Shown here in pieces: positions 23,633 to 24,157 of a stretch of 24,157 bases of DNA (positions are counted from its first letter, which is position 1; each line of letters starts with the position of its first letter). The notes under the pieces are model-generated. The model searched no databases. It saw only the letters and a list, made by a program, of their open reading frames with translations, and was not told the DNA's origin. Source of the stretch: Candidatus Omnitrophota bacterium (GTDB taxonomy: Bacteria; Omnitrophota; Gorgyraeia; Gygaellales; Profunditerraquicolaceae); the NCBI GenBank assembly GCA_028706895.1, contig JAQTVG010000001.1:1-24157 (forward strand), read 5' to 3'. The position numbers were made by a program, and so were the translations under genes.

Positions 23633-23651
23633 ATATTCCAGTATGGAATAT
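23633..23651. promoter_or_regulatory. Palindromic candidate operator in the pilin leader
   Basis: ATATTCCAGTATGGAATAT is a perfect 8-bp inverted repeat with a 3-nt centre, just downstream of the -10 box. The half-site ATATTCCA recurs at 23604-23611, inside the promoter spacer, 29 bases upstream. A dimeric regulator could bind here and block or activate transcription. No regulator gene is in the window to pair it with. Confidence 0.5.
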
Positions 23652-23670
23652 AGCAAAAGAGGTAATAAGC

Positions 23671-24111
23671 ATGAAGATGGAAAAAGGTTTTACTCTCCTT
23701 GAATTAATCATCATAATTATTATTGTAGGTATCCTTGCTACCTTAGGCTTTACCACATACACTAATCAAATTGAATATTCTCGTACTGCCGAAGCCAGGG
23801 CGAAAATAAGTTTTATGCGTAAACTCGCGTATGAATATTACTTGAAGAATGGTTCGATAGATAGTATGACTAGTTCTGACCTAGGCATGAATACAGCTTG
23901 TCAGTCCACCGATTATTTTAGTTATTGGTATACTACTGGATATGGTTATCAGATAGGCGCTCGTAGGTGTACTAGTGGAGGGAAGTCACCAAATTCGGCT
24001 AGGGTCTATTTATTTGGGATTGTTATCGGAACTGATGTGTCTGGTAGCGTATGGCATTGTAGGTACAACGACGGTGCGTCTGAGGCTTGTTTCGGGTATC
24101 CCTCGTGGTAA
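23671..24111 (+). CDS. Type IV pilin-like protein (prepilin-type N-terminus)
   Basis: A 146-residue secreted subunit of a type IV pilus, pseudopilus or competence fibre. It begins MKMEKG followed by FTLLELIIIIIIVGILATLG: a short basic leader, a prepilin peptidase site after G6, phenylalanine at +1, glutamate at +5 and a long hydrophobic helix that spans the membrane and packs the filament core. The globular part is short and rich in Ser, Thr, Tyr and Gly, with four cysteines that could form two disulfides. GAGG-like bases (GAGG, 23659-23662) lie eight bases before the ATG; a second ATG two codons later is also usable. It is transcribed away from comF and may be a minor pilin. The exact pilin class cannot be told. 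Confidence 0.85.
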   Translation: MKMEKGFTLLELIIIIIIVGILATLGFTTYTNQIEYSRTAEARAKISFMRKLAYEYYLKNGSIDSMTSSDLGMNTACQSTDYFSYWYTTGYGYQIGARRCTSGGKSPNSARVYLFGIVIGTDVSGSVWHCRYNDGASEACFGYPSW

Positions 24112-24125
24112 GATAACGTGGTAAA

Positions 24126-24157
24126 TAGGGACAGCGCCCATTTTCTCATTTTCTTGG
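24126..24157. repeat. Possible left end of another GGGAC-type repeat, cut by the window edge
   Basis: Fifteen bases after the pilin stop, TAGGGACAG begins a stretch that shares TAGGGAC with the arm of the 18037-18121 palindrome and GGGACAG with its inner stem. The complementary arm would lie outside the window, so this is only a suggestion. Confidence 0.35.

Overview
The window is 24 kb of densely packed bacterial chromosome. It suggests an uncultured diderm, and my best guess is Omnitrophota or a neighbouring phylum. That is an inference from three things: a Firmicutes-like gene order (clpC-radA-yacL-ispD-ispF-cysE-cysS and tmk-holB-ricT-metG-tatD), outer-membrane lipid transport genes (mlaEFD, lptF, lptG), and intergenic palindromic repeats. 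No rRNA or marker phylogeny is available here. Sampled coding stretches are roughly 43-57% GC, except the 3' third of cysS, which is clearly more AT-rich.

Layout, plus strand 1-20372: the 3' part of clpC; an Mla-type lipid transporter (mlaE, mlaF, mlaD); radA; a YacL-like PIN-TRAM membrane nuclease; ispD and ispF (isoprenoid precursors); cysE and cysS (cysteine synthesis and charging); a 168-nt structured repeat; tmk, holB, ricT, metG and tatD (nucleotide supply, replication, RNA maturation, translation, nuclease); a DUF362-ferredoxin protein; a TPR protein; mtnA; thiL; an 85-nt palindrome; tsaE and tsaB (tRNA t6A); alr (peptidoglycan D-alanine). Most neighbours overlap by 1-20 nt or are separated by less than 15 nt, so long polycistronic transcripts are likely. 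No classical terminator was seen.

Minus strand 23298-20374: comF, lptF and lptG form an operon read from a consensus-like promoter that abuts the first ATG of comF. It converges on alr with one base between the stop codons. Divergently, a type IV pilin-like gene (23671-24111) has its own promoter and a palindromic candidate operator. comF and the pilin hint at DNA uptake or type IV pilus functions.

The most unusual content is intergenic. Nearly every gap over 70 nt holds an inverted-repeat element: 5128-5178, 9512-9679, 18037-18121, 23339-23391 and 23411-23574, with a possible further one cut off at the right edge. The elements at 9512-9679 and 23411-23574 are two copies, in opposite orientation, of one roughly 160-nt family. 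Their terminal stem differs between copies by compensatory changes while several core blocks are identical, which points to a structured RNA or a stem-dependent mobile repeat.
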